Below are positions 14,627 to 14,880 of a stretch of 14,880 bases of DNA, one piece after another. The stretch covers positions 1 to 14,880 of the forward strand of contig CAJTZX010000072.1 of assembly GCA_910584345.1 (NCBI GenBank), read 5' to 3'. Position 1 is the first letter of the stretch; each line of letters starts with the position of its first letter. Under the pieces are notes generated by a model. It had not been told where the DNA came from. It saw only the letters and a program-made list of their open reading frames with translations, and did no database searches. This DNA is from an uncultured Eubacterium sp. GTDB taxonomy: Bacteria; Bacillota; Clostridia; Lachnospirales; Lachnospiraceae. The translations under genes were made by a program, and so were the position numbers.

Positions 14627-14758
14627 ACAGGTCTCTTCAGGGAAGACAGCAGTGACATTGAGCTTTGGACGAAGTTTATTTATTCTGAACGGAAGGAGGA
14701 TTTCAATATGTCTGCACAGAAAAATCAATACACCACTTTACAACTTTTTAAAAAATAA
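14627..14758 (+). pseudogene. PD-(D/E)XK nuclease family transposase remnant
   Basis: The frame between TGA 14624 and TAA 14756 reads LFREDSSDIELWTKFIYSER, then KEDFNMSAQKNQY, and ends in TTLQLFKK. The ELW-x-KFI-x-x-E and the following F-x-M-x-AQK-x-x-Y resemble the C-terminal part of Rpn-like/PD-(D/E)XK transposases, which normally continues into a LQ-x-ISQDKxKR segment. Here it breaks off. An ATG at 14708 follows a very strong GGAAGGAGG, so a 16-residue peptide could be made, but this is probably chance. The stretch from the operon end at 14413 to here contains no gene I can support and no obvious terminator; TATAAT at 14505-14510 is an isolated match. Confidence 0.5.
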
Positions 14759-14783
14759 AATAACGCACAAGGTGCTTTCCCAT

Positions 14784-14848
14784 GTATAATAAGTTTGCAC
14801 ACAAAACTATACGAAAGAGAGTGACCTTGTACGTCAGACTTATTATAC
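14784..14848. repeat. Perfect inverted repeat near the right window edge
   Basis: GTATAATAAGT (14784-14794) and ACTTATTATAC (14838-14848) are exact reverse complements. A second pair, ACAAGGT (14767-14773) and ACCTTGT (14824-14830), is interleaved with them rather than nested. The arrangement resembles the end of a mobile element or a structured leader whose gene lies beyond the window; no coding start is visible before 14880. Confidence 0.5.
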
Positions 14849-14880
14849 AACGAAAATAATCTAATTGGTAGACTGTACCG

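Noticed and set aside
1..14880. CRISPR arrays, tRNA or rRNA genes
   Set aside because: No regularly spaced direct repeats and no tRNA-like or rRNA-like segments were seen on either strand by reading.

Overview
The window is AT-rich DNA with strong AGGAGG-type ribosome binding sites, mostly ATG starts and Clostridia-like gene content (HicA/HicB, a PIN toxin pair, IS605-type tnpB, PD-(D/E)XK transposase remnants, DUF4422 glycan genes). This points to an accessory region of a gut-type Firmicute, probably Lachnospiraceae. The assignment is inferred from protein style and gene content; no taxonomic marker gene is present.

Left part (about 1-3,130): a mobile-element and toxin-antitoxin patchwork. 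It holds an intact hicA-hicB pair, an internally deleted tnpB, and a second pair (small antitoxin overlapping a PIN-domain toxin) behind a recognisable extended -10 promoter. After these comes a graveyard of three abutting gene fragments: an Ig-like-domain protein of the kind carried by conjugative elements, about 100 bp of DNA topoisomerase III (topB), and, on the minus strand, the C-terminal part of a PD-(D/E)XK family transposase.

Right part (about 3,130-14,413): a cell-surface glycan locus built as two divergent units around a 394-bp intergenic region with several repeat structures. The minus unit encodes a ribulose-phosphate 3-epimerase family protein followed by a DUF4422 glycosyltransferase-like protein. 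The plus unit encodes a CDP-glycerol glycerophosphotransferase-like GT-B protein and then three tandem paralogues of about 825 residues. Each paralogue combines an N-terminal CBS-like pair, Rossmann-like segments and a C-terminal sulfotransferase-like domain. I do not recognise this architecture as a named family.

The third paralogue is broken only at a run of ten G (12392-12401). Its remaining 670 codons are open in the frame reached by adding one G, and with eleven G the protein lines up with its siblings without a gap. This has the form of a slipped-strand phase-variation switch, so the copy shown here would be OFF. As a hypothesis, the locus makes a phosphopolyol- or sugar-phosphate-containing surface polymer whose decoration by sulfotransferase-like enzymes is multiplied and, for one enzyme, switched.

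The window ends with another PD-(D/E)XK transposase remnant, on the plus strand, and a perfect inverted repeat close to the edge. The glycan locus is therefore bracketed by oppositely oriented transposase remnants.
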